In this document: positions 1-6,933 of the stretch, one piece after another | How the letters are laid out: each line of letters starts with the position of its first letter | Numbering within the stretch: the first letter of the stretch is position 1 | Origin: an uncultured Ruminococcus sp. | Lineage (GTDB): Bacteria > Bacillota > Clostridia > Oscillospirales > Ruminococcaceae | DNA: 8,359 nucleotides | Direction: 5' to 3' | Assembly (NCBI GenBank): GCA_947173865.1 | Contig: CAMWGS010000079.1 | Coordinates: forward strand, 1-8,359 | Program-made: the position numbers and the translations under genes | The notes under the pieces: model-generated | Told to the model about the DNA's origin: nothing | Database searches by the model: none | What the model saw: the letters and a program-made list of their open reading frames with translations, nothing else

Positions 1-7
1 GTTTCAT
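1..7 (-). CDS. Probable start of a gene that leaves the window on the left
   Basis: On the minus strand an ATG (positions 7-5) is preceded five bases upstream by GAGGTG (17-12), the same ribosome binding site that precedes the next gene inward. Only Met-Lys and one further base are inside the window, so nothing can be said about the product. It would be read in the same direction as the membrane protein and pgk and may belong to the same transcript. Confidence 0.35.
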
Positions 8-181
8 ATATGCACCTCAGTGAATAATAATTTCAAAAATTCAGGTCGGACATTGAGATTTCATAAAGGCAGAAAACGATAAATAATTGTCCGAAGCCGA
101 ACACAAAAACAGAAATAAAAATAGAAGATGAATTGAGAAAACAGCAACAGTGACGGGTTAACGGAAAATAAAGTCATAATA
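8..181. other. Intergenic stretch without a convincing gene
   Basis: This AT-rich stretch separates the membrane-protein gene from the presumed gene start at the left edge. I see no tRNA, no strong hairpin followed by a T-run, and no supported coding sequence. Its last bases near 12-17 are the likely ribosome binding site of the edge gene on the minus strand. Confidence 0.5.
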
Positions 182-691
182 TTAATACCTCATTATTTTC
201 AGGTAAGCCGAATATGATGATAAGTCATCACAACCCAAACCATTTATGCTGACATATATACAGAAGCATATTATTAACAAAACAGGTATAAGCATGGTTG
301 TTAAGGCTGTCAATGACAAAATACGAAATATTTTCATTGTTCGGTGAACAATTTTATAATCATACAGAATAGCCTTTTGGGGTTTGTCTTTGGGATAAAT
401 AATGTCTGTACTGTCCGACTTTAAATAATGGTGTACCTTTAAGGAAAATTCCTGTCCGTTCACATTATAGCTGATTAATGACATTCTTGTAATTATGTTT
501 CTTGCCTTTACTGTTGCGGTTGTTCGTCCGTAATATTCACTTGACAGATTGAAAGCTTCAATCATACGGCACTGTTCGTATATTCTGCGTGACATTTTAT
601 GAAATACAATAAAAATTGCTACCAATAAAACAGTTACAGGTACAGGATATGTAACAGACGAAAAGTCCACACCAAGTAAAGCCATGTTCAT
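182..691 (-). CDS. Two-pass membrane protein with a DUF3592-like middle domain
   Basis: I do not recognise a named gene. The start is ATG at 691, because GAGGTG (703-698) lies six bases before it. A GTG three codons upstream (700-698) sits inside that ribosome binding site and is unlikely to be used. The product is about 169 residues. A hydrophobic segment near residues 13-31 and a longer one near 123-150 are probable membrane spans. Between them, after a short basic stretch, lies a beta-rich region with the pattern YYGRTTATVKAR, then YNVNGQEFSLKVHHY, then IIYPKDKPQKAIL. This resembles the DUF3592 layout (G-x-V..., Y-x-V-x-G-x-x-Y, Y-x-P-x-x-P-x-x-A), where two helices flank a soluble domain of unknown function. 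The gene lies downstream of pgk on the same strand, separated by a hairpin. Family assignment is by pattern only. Confidence 0.7.
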   Translation of the reverse strand: MNMALLGVDFSSVTYPVPVTVLLVAIFIVFHKMSRRIYEQCRMIEAFNLSSEYYGRTTATVKARNIITRMSLISYNVNGQEFSLKVHHYLKSDSTDIIYPKDKPQKAILYDYKIVHRTMKIFRILSLTALTTMLIPVLLIICFCIYVSINGLGCDDLSSYSAYLKIMRY

Positions 692-763
692 AATTAACAC
701 CTCATTTAATTAAATAGAATATCATTATGTTCCTGAACAGTGCATATTTAAACCTTATTGCAT

Positions 764-793
764 ATAAGGGCGAATATTTCTACCCGCCCTTAT
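764..793 (-). terminator. Hairpin after pgk, possible terminator
   Basis: A perfect 9-bp inverted repeat, ATAAGGGCG (764-772) and CGCCCTTAT (785-793), encloses a 12-base loop about 12 bases past the pgk stop codon. It is well placed to end or stabilise the pgk transcript. The bases that follow on the minus strand are not a clean T-run, so it may be a weak terminator or a 3' stability hairpin that lets some transcription reach the membrane-protein gene. Confidence 0.5.
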
Positions 794-804
794 TTAGTAT
801 TTAA

Positions 805-2025
805 TTACTTTTCAGCGATTGCAGCAACACCGGGGAGTACCTTTCCTTCGAGGTATTCGAGGGAAGCACCGCCACCTGTTGAGATGTGGCTCATCTTATC
901 AGCAAAACCGAGCTGCATAACTGCTGCTGCGGAGTCACCACCACCGATAATAGTAGTAGCATCTGTTTCAGCAAGTGCCTTGGCAACTGCAATAGTACCC
1001 TTAGCAAGAACGGGGTTTTCAAATACACCCATAGGACCATTCCAAACAACAGTCTTTGCAGTCTTTACAGCCTCAGCAAAGATTTCCTGTGTCTTAGTGC
1101 CGATATCGAGACCCATCTTGTCAGCAGGAATCTTGTCGGAATCAACGTTTTCGATAGCAATTTCTGCGTCGATAGGATTCGGGAAAGTAGAAGCTACAGA
1201 AGTATCAACGGGGAGAAGAATCTTCTTTCCGAGGGATTCAGCCTTAGCGAGCATTTCCTTGCAGTAGTCAAGCTTTTCGTCGTCAACGAGTGAAGTACCG
1301 ATTGAACCGCCGTTAGCCTTTATGAATGTGTAAGCCATACCGCCGCCGATAATGAGGGTGTCGCATTTTTCGAGGAGGTTTGAAATAACATTGAGCTTGT
1401 CTGCAACCTTAGCACCACCGAGAATAGCAACAAAAGGTCTTTCGGGAACTTCAACGGCATTTCCGAGGTACTGAATTTCCTTCTGCATGAGGTAACCTAC
1501 AGCAGTTTCCTTTACGAACTTTGTAACGCCTGCTGTTGAAGCGTGAGCTCTGTGAGCAGAACCGAAAGCGTCCATAACAAAAACTTCACCGTCAACGAGG
1601 TCAGCGAGTTCCTTTGAGAAATCTTCGCCGTTCTTTGTTTCTTCTGCACCACGGAATCTTGTATTTTCAAGAACTACGATTTCACCGTTGTTCATTTCAG
1701 CTACAGCTTTCTTTGCATTGTCGCCTACTACTGTATCGTCAGCAGCGAAAACAACCTTTGTGTTTACGAGTTCTCCGAGTCTTACAGCAGCGGGAGCGAG
1801 TGAGAACTTAGCTTCAGGACCATTCTTCGGCTTGCCGAGGTGTGAGCAAAGAACAACCTTTGCACCGTTTTCAACAAGCTTATTGATTGTGGGGAGAGCT
1901 GCCTGAATTCTGTTATCGTTAGTGATAACACCGTCCTTGAGCGGTACGTTGAAATCTACTCTTACGAGTACTTTTCTGCCTGTGACATTAATGTCTTCTA
2001 CAGTAACTTTGTTTAATCCTGCCAT
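805..2025 (-). CDS. pgk: Phosphoglycerate kinase
   Basis: Cytosolic glycolytic enzyme that transfers a phosphate from 1,3-bisphosphoglycerate to ADP, giving 3-phosphoglycerate and ATP. The 406 residues match the usual bacterial length and both lobes are complete. Visible family motifs are VRVDFNVPL (21-29), the substrate-binding SHLGKPK (61-67), ENTRF near 120, DAFGSAHRAHAST near 152-164, GGAKVADK just past residue 200, GGGMAYTF near the domain junction, WNGPMGVFE, the nucleotide-binding GGGDSAAA, and HISTGGGASLEYLEGK (380-395). AAAGGA lies about ten bases before the ATG. A promoter at 2094-2122 and the hairpin at 764-793 frame it as probably monocistronic. No triosephosphate isomerase, GAPDH or phosphoglycerate mutase gene is next to it here. 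Assignment is essentially certain. Confidence 0.99.
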   Translation of the reverse strand: MAGLNKVTVEDINVTGRKVLVRVDFNVPLKDGVITNDNRIQAALPTINKLVENGAKVVLCSHLGKPKNGPEAKFSLAPAAVRLGELVNTKVVFAADDTVVGDNAKKAVAEMNNGEIVVLENTRFRGAEETKNGEDFSKELADLVDGEVFVMDAFGSAHRAHASTAGVTKFVKETAVGYLMQKEIQYLGNAVEVPERPFVAILGGAKVADKLNVISNLLEKCDTLIIGGGMAYTFIKANGGSIGTSLVDDEKLDYCKEMLAKAESLGKKILLPVDTSVASTFPNPIDAEIAIENVDSDKIPADKMGLDIGTKTQEIFAEAVKTAKTVVWNGPMGVFENPVLAKGTIAVAKALAETDATTIIGGGDSAAAVMQLGFADKMSHISTGGGASLEYLEGKVLPGVAAIAEK

Positions 2026-2093
2026 TGGTATGACATCCTTTCGTTATAGTATACATATAAACGGCTGTTATTTAATTAACAACCTACACTACT

Positions 2094-2122
2094 ATTTTAC
2101 ACTATTCTGATTTATTTTGCAA
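2094..2122 (-). promoter_or_regulatory. Promoter for pgk
   Basis: Read on the minus strand there is TTGCAA (2122-2117), a 17-base spacer, and TAAAAT (2099-2094). This is a good match to the housekeeping sigma-A consensus. Transcription would start near 2087, giving a leader of about 60 bases before the pgk ATG. A TATACT at 2053-2048 is a second, less likely -10 because it would leave only about 15 bases of leader. Confidence 0.65.
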
Positions 2123-2190
2123 GTACTTCTGTAAATTTTTTCATGAATTTTCAGTAAATTTTTGTGTGGGTAATATTTTACATTAATTTC

Positions 2191-2219
2191 TTGACATCAT
2201 AATAAGTATGTGATAGAAT
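2191..2219 (+). promoter_or_regulatory. Promoter for the Maf-DUF1015 gene
   Basis: A perfect -35 box TTGACA (2191-2196), a 17-base spacer and TAGAAT (2214-2219) form a strong sigma-A promoter. It lies just upstream of the ribosome binding site AAGGA (2230-2234) and the ATG at 2246. The leader would be about 20 bases. It is divergent from the pgk promoter. Confidence 0.85.
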
Positions 2220-2245
2220 TATTAGAGAAAAGGACGTGATATAAA

Positions 2246-4078
2246 ATGAAGACAATACTTGCATCTGCTTCACCAAGACGACGTGAACTCATGCGGTTTA
2301 TAACAGAAGATTTCACAGCAATTTCAACGAACGCTGACGAAACACTTCCGTCAGATGTAAAGCCTCTTGGGGCTTCCGAATATCTTGCGGAAGTAAAAGC
2401 ACAGTCAGCACTTGAAAAATTTCCGTACGATATTGTAATAGGCTGTGATACAACAGTAATAATTGATGACAGGATTTTAGGAAAGCCGAAAAACAGTAAT
2501 CAGTGCCGTGAGTATCTTGAAATGCTTTCAGGTAAAACACACAAAGTAGTGACTTCCTGCATGATAGCAGATAACCGGAGCAGGTTTGTATTTTCTGAGA
2601 TAACGGAAGTAACTTTCAGAAAACTTTCCGCAGATGACATTGAATGGTATATATCCACGGGTGAACCGTTCGACAAGGCAGGCGGTTACGGTATACAGGG
2701 CAAAGGGTCTCTGCTTGTAGAGAAAATCAACGGCGACTATTTCAACGTTGTAGGGCTTCCCGTTTCACGTCTGAATCAGGAACTAAAAAATTTTATCAAG
2801 GAGAAAAATATGAATACTACAGCTTTTCACAATGCGGACATTCTTATTCCGAAAAACGAGGATATGTACAAATGGTCGGTTATTGCCTGTGACCAGTATA
2901 CAAGTGAGCCTGAATACTGGGACGAGGTGTATAAAACAGTAGGTGACGCTCCGTCATCACTTAATCTCATACTTCCCGAGCTTTACCTTGAAAACGACAA
3001 TGTTGCCGAAAGAATTGACAATATCCATACGGCTATGGAAAAATATCTTTCAGACGGTGTTTTTGAAGAATATAAAAACGCTATGGTCTACGTTGAGAGA
3101 ATACAGGGAAACGGCATACTCCGTCAGGGAATTGTCGGAGCTATAGACCTCGAAAAATACGATTTTTCAAAGGGCAGTACTTCAGAAGTACGTGCAACAG
3201 AAGCTACCGTTATAGAGCGAATTCCTCCACGTATCAAAGTGCGTCAAAATGCAGACCTTGAACTTCCGCACATCATGATTCTGATTGACGACCCCGACAA
3301 CACAGTTATCGAACCTCTTTCAAACAAGAATATGCAGAAACTTTATGACTTTGAATTAATGCAGAACGGCGGAAGTATAAAGGGTTATCTTGTTGACAGT
3401 GAAACACAGGAAAAAATAAATTCCGCACTTTGTGAACTTGCCGACCCTGAAAAATTCTGTAAGAAATATAACCTTGAGAATACTTCCGTACTTCTCTACG
3501 CTATGGGAGACGGAAATCACTCCCTTGCCACAGCAAAGGCGTTTTATGAACAGCTGAAAAAGGCAAATCCCGATAAAGATTTTTCAGACCACCCTGCACG
3601 TTATGCACTTGCCGAAATTGTCAACCTGCACAGCGATGCACTCAAATTTGAAGCAATCCACCGACTTGTTTGTGATGTGGACTGCGATAAACTTATTTCA
3701 GAACTTACAGATGCTCTTGAACTTTCGGAAAGTGCAGAATCAGACCAGTATGTAATAATTTTCTGCAACGGTACGGAAAAGAAACTGTATATAAATAAAA
3801 AGTCGTCAAATTTGTCGGTAGGTTCTTTCCAGAACTTCCTTGACGGATATATAAAGGAAAACGGCGGTAAAATCGACTATATTCACGGTACTGACACCGT
3901 TAAGAACCTTGCCGAAAAGCACAGCGGAATTGCCTTTATACTTCCTGATATGGACAAATCACAGCTTTTCCCGACCGTTATCAAAGATGGTGCGTTACCA
4001 AGAAAAACTTTCTCAATGGGACACGCCGAAGATAAACGTTTCTATATCGAAGCAAGAAAAATTACAGAAAGGAATTAA
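2246..4078 (+). CDS. maf: Fusion of Maf nucleotide pyrophosphatase and DUF1015 protein
   Basis: Residues 1 to about 185 are a Maf protein. Maf enzymes hydrolyse nucleoside triphosphates, including non-canonical ones, to monophosphate and pyrophosphate, and have been linked to septum control. Visible motifs are SASPRR (7-12) at the N-terminus, GCDTTV (66-71) with the presumed catalytic-site Asp68, ILGKPK, SGKTHKVVT, DKAGGYGIQGKG and GDYFNVVGLPVSRL. The set looks like the dTTP/UTP-type branch, though I cannot fix the substrate. From Met189 to residue 610 it matches the DUF1015 (COG4198) family at close to full length, with the signature GDGNHSLATAK at 421-431. The function of that half is not established to my knowledge. 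An ATG with its own AAGGAG marks the junction, so the DUF1015 half may also be made alone. The gene appears monocistronic, ending before the terminator at 4225-4255. Confidence 0.93.
   Translation: MKTILASASPRRRELMRFITEDFTAISTNADETLPSDVKPLGASEYLAEVKAQSALEKFPYDIVIGCDTTVIIDDRILGKPKNSNQCREYLEMLSGKTHKVVTSCMIADNRSRFVFSEITEVTFRKLSADDIEWYISTGEPFDKAGGYGIQGKGSLLVEKINGDYFNVVGLPVSRLNQELKNFIKEKNMNTTAFHNADILIPKNEDMYKWSVIACDQYTSEPEYWDEVYKTVGDAPSSLNLILPELYLENDNVAERIDNIHTAMEKYLSDGVFEEYKNAMVYVERIQGNGILRQGIVGAIDLEKYDFSKGSTSEVRATEATVIERIPPRIKVRQNADLELPHIMILIDDPDNTVIEPLSNKNMQKLYDFELMQNGGSIKGYLVDSETQEKINSALCELADPEKFCKKYNLENTSVLLYAMGDGNHSLATAKAFYEQLKKANPDKDFSDHPARYALAEIVNLHSDALKFEAIHRLVCDVDCDKLISELTDALELSESAESDQYVIIFCNGTEKKLYINKKSSNLSVGSFQNFLDGYIKENGGKIDYIHGTDTVKNLAEKHSGIAFILPDMDKSQLFPTVIKDGALPRKTFSMGHAEDKRFYIEARKITERN
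2798..2812 (+). promoter_or_regulatory. Internal ribosome binding site and ATG at the Maf/DUF1015 junction
   Basis: Inside the fused reading frame, AAGGAG (2798-2803) stands six bases before an in-frame ATG (2810-2812, residue 189). This is exactly where Maf similarity ends and DUF1015 similarity begins. It looks like a kept start site from two formerly separate genes. It could let the DUF1015 protein be translated on its own as well as in the fusion. Confidence 0.6.
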
Positions 4079-4087
4079 AGACTATGT

Positions 4088-4168
4088 GTGAGGAAATCAA
4101 AAGAAGAAGGTTATGATTTGGAAGGTTATAATCGTGAAGACTATGATAAAAATGGAAATCACCGTTAA
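4088..4168 (+). pseudogene. Short relic with GYD/GYN pentapeptide repeats
   Basis: Ten bases after the Maf-DUF1015 stop, in the same frame, 26 codons from a GTG read to a TAA at 4166-4168. Their end is EEGYDLEGYNREDYDKNGNHR split into five-residue repeats (GYDLE, GYNRE, DYDKN). The DNA shows three imperfect 15-base repeats at 4106-4120, 4121-4135 and 4136-4150. Glycine-tyrosine-aspartate tails of this kind end some clostridial proteins. No clear ribosome binding site precedes it, so I read it as the remnant of a C-terminal tail cut off by a stop or carried in by rearrangement. A tiny translated peptide cannot be ruled out. Confidence 0.4.
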
Positions 4169-4224
4169 GAAATTCATGTGAATTGAAGTCATTCAGTTAT
4201 AATGGTGAAATTTTTTCTCAAATA

Positions 4225-4255
4225 AAAAACCGTCGGCTTATTGTCGGCGGTTTTT
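4225..4255. terminator. Bidirectional rho-independent terminator
   Basis: A 13-bp stem (4225-4237 with 4243-4255) with two G-U wobbles closes a five-base loop TTATT. The outer pairs are an A-run on one side and a T-run on the other, so it can end transcripts from both strands: the Maf-DUF1015 mRNA and the convergent WYL operon. The stop codon of the second WYL gene (4240-4238) lies in the loop and its last codons form one arm of the stem. Confidence 0.88.
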
Positions 4256-5230
4256 GTTTAACAAATCATATTGCCTTGTAATACGTTCCTTTGCCTGACG
4301 ACGAAATTCAGGCGGTTCAAGAATCTCAATTACAGGACCAAAACTGAGCAGGCGTATAAGCAACTCGGTTTCTTCCTGATAATCGTACCATATTTTTACA
4401 ATACATTTTCCGTCATCTGAATTCGACAATGTATTTTTTTCATAAGGTGCAAACTCCATAAAAAAGCGTTCTGTTGCGTTCCGTTCGTCTGATATGCATA
4501 CCGTAACGGGTTCTTTGCATTTTCTTTTTCGGAAATAGTCGTCTGTTGAAATATTTTTTTCGTAGTGTTCAGAAGTATTCCGAACCTGTTCAACTCTGCC
4601 TATGTTAATAACTCCGCTGTGAAATAATTCACCGTCTTTCAATGAAAAACAAAATAGTCTAAAACGGTCGTTTTTGGCTGAATACTGTATTTTAAGCGGA
4701 ATATATTTTCCACTGATTTTTTTACCGTTTCCGCTGAAAAACGTTATTTCAAGTATTTCGTGACTTTTAACCGCCTTTAAAATTTTTCGGAAATTTTCCT
4801 GATATAGTTCGTCACTGAAATCATCACCGTCACTGAACTGGTCTGTATACCTGAAATGCTCACTGCTGTAGAAAGGGGTTACATCTTCAAGACGTTTTTT
4901 CAGTGAAACAAGAGTGTCGTTTTCAATAAACAGTTTTATTTTAGGGTTATCAAGCTTTGATTTAAGCCAGCGTTTCTGAATTTCCGTAAGTATTTCAATG
5001 GGTTTGTTTTTTATGACTTTCACTAATTTACCGTCACTGCTTCTTTTCAGAAGTCCCCAGTCAGATCCGTCATTCTGAAGAAGAAATTTCTGAGGAAGAA
5101 AAAGCATTGAATTACGAAAACCGTATGTTTCAATAATTTTATTTATATCTTTTTCGGTTATGTTCGGAAGTTTCAGAATTTCAGACGCAATACGGAAATA
5201 TGTACTGTATATCTCATGAAATATATTCAT
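4238..5230 (-). CDS. WYL-domain protein, second gene of a WYL pair
   Basis: A 330-residue protein with a WYL domain near residues 147-216, containing the usual core (GKYIPLKIQYSAKNDRFRLFCF, residues 174-195). It ends in a WCX-like C-terminal region (FGPVIEILEPPEFRRQAKERI). WYL proteins are typically transcription regulators whose WYL domain binds nucleic acid or another ligand, as in PafBC, BrxR and the accessory WYL protein of Cas13d. The first 140 residues do not show an obvious winged helix, so it may not bind DNA by itself and may act with its partner. Its ATG overlaps the stop of the upstream WYL gene by four bases (ATGA, 5227-5230), with GGAGG (5244-5240) nine bases before it. The two are therefore almost certainly translated together. 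The stop codon lies in the terminator loop. Confidence 0.85.
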   Translation of the reverse strand: MNIFHEIYSTYFRIASEILKLPNITEKDINKIIETYGFRNSMLFLPQKFLLQNDGSDWGLLKRSSDGKLVKVIKNKPIEILTEIQKRWLKSKLDNPKIKLFIENDTLVSLKKRLEDVTPFYSSEHFRYTDQFSDGDDFSDELYQENFRKILKAVKSHEILEITFFSGNGKKISGKYIPLKIQYSAKNDRFRLFCFSLKDGELFHSGVINIGRVEQVRNTSEHYEKNISTDDYFRKRKCKEPVTVCISDERNATERFFMEFAPYEKNTLSNSDDGKCIVKIWYDYQEETELLIRLLSFGPVIEILEPPEFRRQAKERITRQYDLLNKNRRQ

Positions 5231-6459
5231 TTTTCTCTACCTCCATACATATTGTACATTTTATTTATATCACTGTAAAATCGTTTTATTGCTTGTTTAT
5301 TGTCTCCCGTTATGGAAATAATCCTGCCTGTAAAACTTTTAACCCACTGCATGACTGCATATGAATCAAATGCTTTCACAGTAAGATGGAATAAATTGTC
5401 ACCGATTTTTTCAAGAACACCGTTTCTTTTTTCACGTTTCAGTCGGTCAACAATAAATTTTTCGTATTTTTCATCAATACAGAAAGTAATTACTGTTGTT
5501 TCGATTTTCCCCGAACCAAACGAAACGCCGAAACAGTAATTTAAATCCTGAGAAAATTTTTCATATATTCTGTCATATTCTTCACATATATCCCCTGTCC
5601 TGACGGTTCTGATAAAGTCAAGACGAAAAGAATGAAAACAATTAATAACAGGAATATATCCAACAATATAGCGTCTGCCTGTCTGTAAGGAAGAAAAAAT
5701 CTTCATCGGAACTATATAACCCATATTGTTTGCTTTATTGACCTTGAACGAAATCAGTGCAATATATTTTTTCTGTTCAATCGCACTGATTATCTCAGGA
5801 ATAATTATGTCCTCAAGAGTGTGTACAATATAATTATGTTTCATTACAAAGAGGTCATTTTTCAACCGTGCGGACTCAAGAACACTATTTCCTACAATTC
5901 CGAATTCCTGAGTTTCAGAAAAAAATTTCACTGCATCACTCAGACCTTCGTAATTATATAAAAATTCGTTTACCCCGTCTGTCGACAATCGGAAATAAGC
6001 GGTTTTACCTTTTTTCTCGGTAATAATAATTCCCTCTTTTACATACTCTTTCAGCTTGTTTCTTATAGTCTGAACGTCAAATATTTCATTGTAATTTGTA
6101 TCAATATATTCAACTATTTCTTTAAGAGTAAGATTTTCACCGTTATGCAGTACATCAATAATAAAGAAATGCAGTTTTATATCATTGTCTGTGAAACTTT
6201 TCGAGCGGTACGCCTGATAAAGCGGATTTTCGGAAATACTTCCGCTGTCAACGGTGATTGACACTTTCTGTCCTCTTTCAGAACGGTCATATTTTACATA
6301 TTCACCGAACCAGCTTTCAATTCGTCTTTTTTCGTCGTCGTATGTACGCAGACTTTTACGGTCGAAATCGTTCCTGACTTTAAAGCCATATATAAAAAAG
6401 TCACGTATGTAATCCCTTGTCTTGTCGTAGTTCTTTATAAGTTCTGAAAAACCACTCAT
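5227..6459 (-). CDS. WYL-domain transcription regulator, first gene of a WYL pair
   Basis: A 410-residue protein. Residues 1-60 are a charged, aromatic N-terminal segment (YIRDFFIYGFKVRNDFDRKS at 17-36) that I cannot name. Residues 93-160 look like a winged helix-turn-helix, with helices LTLKEIVEYI and FDVQTIRNKLKEYVKEGII and a wing ending TAYFRLS. Residues about 222-290 are the WYL domain, with core YIVPMKIFSSLQTGRRYIVG at 249-268. A WCX-like region occupies about 315-400. A GGAAG box lies seven bases before the ATG, and a promoter sits at 6490-6518. It is divergent from the hairpin array and the DUF2828 gene, the classic position for a local regulator. Tandem WYL pairs are known in PafBC, which answers to nucleic acid. 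That this pair controls the array is inference. Confidence 0.87.
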   Translation of the reverse strand: MSGFSELIKNYDKTRDYIRDFFIYGFKVRNDFDRKSLRTYDDEKRRIESWFGEYVKYDRSERGQKVSITVDSGSISENPLYQAYRSKSFTDNDIKLHFFIIDVLHNGENLTLKEIVEYIDTNYNEIFDVQTIRNKLKEYVKEGIIITEKKGKTAYFRLSTDGVNEFLYNYEGLSDAVKFFSETQEFGIVGNSVLESARLKNDLFVMKHNYIVHTLEDIIIPEIISAIEQKKYIALISFKVNKANNMGYIVPMKIFSSLQTGRRYIVGYIPVINCFHSFRLDFIRTVRTGDICEEYDRIYEKFSQDLNYCFGVSFGSGKIETTVITFCIDEKYEKFIVDRLKREKRNGVLEKIGDNLFHLTVKAFDSYAVMQWVKSFTGRIISITGDNKQAIKRFYSDINKMYNMYGGREK

Positions 6460-6489
6460 TTCTGCACTTCCTTCCTTTTCTTACTTATA

Positions 6490-6518
6490 ATAATAACAGA
6501 AAATTACAGATGTTTCAA
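6490..6518 (-). promoter_or_regulatory. Promoter for the WYL gene pair
   Basis: Minus strand: TTGAAA (6518-6513), a 17-base spacer, and TATTAT (6495-6490). It is a good sigma-A match about 30 bases upstream of the ATG at 6459. The start of transcription would fall near 6483, just before the AGGAAGGAAG ribosome binding site. Confidence 0.65.
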
Positions 6519-6570
6519 GTAGTATATTATAAGTTCGCAGATTTTTTTATATGATTATTTTGGAAATATG

Positions 6571-6579
6571 TGATATACT
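6571..6579 (+). promoter_or_regulatory. Extended -10 promoter in front of the hairpin array
   Basis: TGATATACT holds an extended -10 (TG-N-TATACT, 6571-6579). No good -35 is seen at the right spacing, which fits an extended -10 promoter or one that needs an activator such as a WYL protein. The predicted start near 6586 lies about 12 bases before the first hairpin. The whole array would then be the 5' part of the transcript that continues into the DUF2828 gene. Confidence 0.5.
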
Positions 6580-6597
6580 TTATACATACCAAGCAGA

Positions 6598-6684
6598 ACG
6601 GCTCTGACAGCAATAATATTATAGAACTATCCAGACGGAAGGTTGCTTTTAATTAAGTAAACGCCGTAGTCTATAAAGAGCCGT
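6598..6684 (+). ncRNA. Hairpin unit 1 of the array
   Basis: Closing stem ACGGCTCT (6598-6605) with AGAGCCGT (6677-6684), 8 bp. The motif GACAGCAA (6606-6613) is left unpaired on the 5' side. A second helix, TTATAG (6619-6624) with CTATAA (6671-6676), continues after one bulged A as ACTA (6626-6629) with TAGT (6667-6670). On the 3' side the inner and outer helices are directly adjacent, so the motif is a one-sided bulge of 13 bases. This is the largest unit. Confidence 0.8.
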
Positions 6685-6696
6685 GAAAAAAGCCGA

Positions 6697-6781
6697 ATGG
6701 TTCAGACAGCAGTTTTTCTTTTAAGGGACAGAGAACGCCGAAGCTTATAGCTTGCAGGCACTTTGATAAAGACAGAACCAT
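6697..6781 (+). ncRNA. Hairpin unit 2 of the array
   Basis: Closing stem ATGGTTC (6697-6703) with GAACCAT (6775-6781), followed inside by A and GACAGCAG (6705-6712). The interior carries a possible TCTTT/AAAGA helix, GCC (6737-6739) with GGC (6757-6759), and a tip hairpin AAGCT (6741-6745) TAT AGCTT (6749-6753). Confidence 0.78.
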
Positions 6782-6794
6782 GACACTTACATTA

Positions 6795-6846
6795 ACGGTA
6801 CATACAGCAAAATTCAAGATTTCTGAAAAAAATCATTTTGTACCGT
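6795..6846 (+). ncRNA. Hairpin unit 3 of the array
   Basis: Closing stem ACGGTACA (6795-6802) with TGTACCGT (6839-6846), 8 bp, then TACAGCA (6803-6809) unpaired. AAAT (6810-6813) pairs with ATTT (6835-6838), and after a TCAA bulge GATTT (6818-6822) pairs with AAATC (6830-6834). As in unit 1, the motif is a one-sided bulge. Confidence 0.8.
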
Positions 6847-6851
6847 GACTA

Positions 6852-6916
6852 AAGGCACTTACAGTAATAAAAAAACGCTCATACTGTTAATATGATAACG
6901 TGATTTAATGTGCCTT
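6852..6916 (+). ncRNA. Hairpin unit 4 of the array
   Basis: Closing stem AAGGCAC (6852-6858) with GTGCCTT (6910-6916), then T and TACAGTAA (6860-6867). It is the most divergent unit: its motif has T where the others have C, and its 3' flank is GT instead of GA. The interior can form ACG (6875-6877) with CGT (6899-6901) and CATA (6880-6883) with TATG (6891-6894). Confidence 0.75.
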
Positions 6917-6933
6917 GTCAATCAAAAAAGGGA

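Noticed and set aside
145..160. An ACAGCAA sequence that matches the array motif
   Set aside because: There is no A-N-GG-Y-N-Y stem strand before it and no matching 3' arm after it, so it is most likely chance.
61..177. A 38-codon hydrophobic open frame on the minus strand starting at ATG 177
   Set aside because: No ribosome binding site, strong base-composition bias that gives phenylalanine-rich translation by chance, and no recognisable pattern. Left out as a gene.
2041..2060. TATACT box close to the pgk start as its main promoter
   Set aside because: It would give a leader of only about 15 bases and lacks a good -35 at the proper distance. The TTGCAA/TAAAAT pair further upstream is a better match.
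758..2110. Several open frames on the plus strand opposite pgk
   Set aside because: They are shadows of the strongly biased codon use of pgk on the other strand and show no ribosome binding sites or family motifs.
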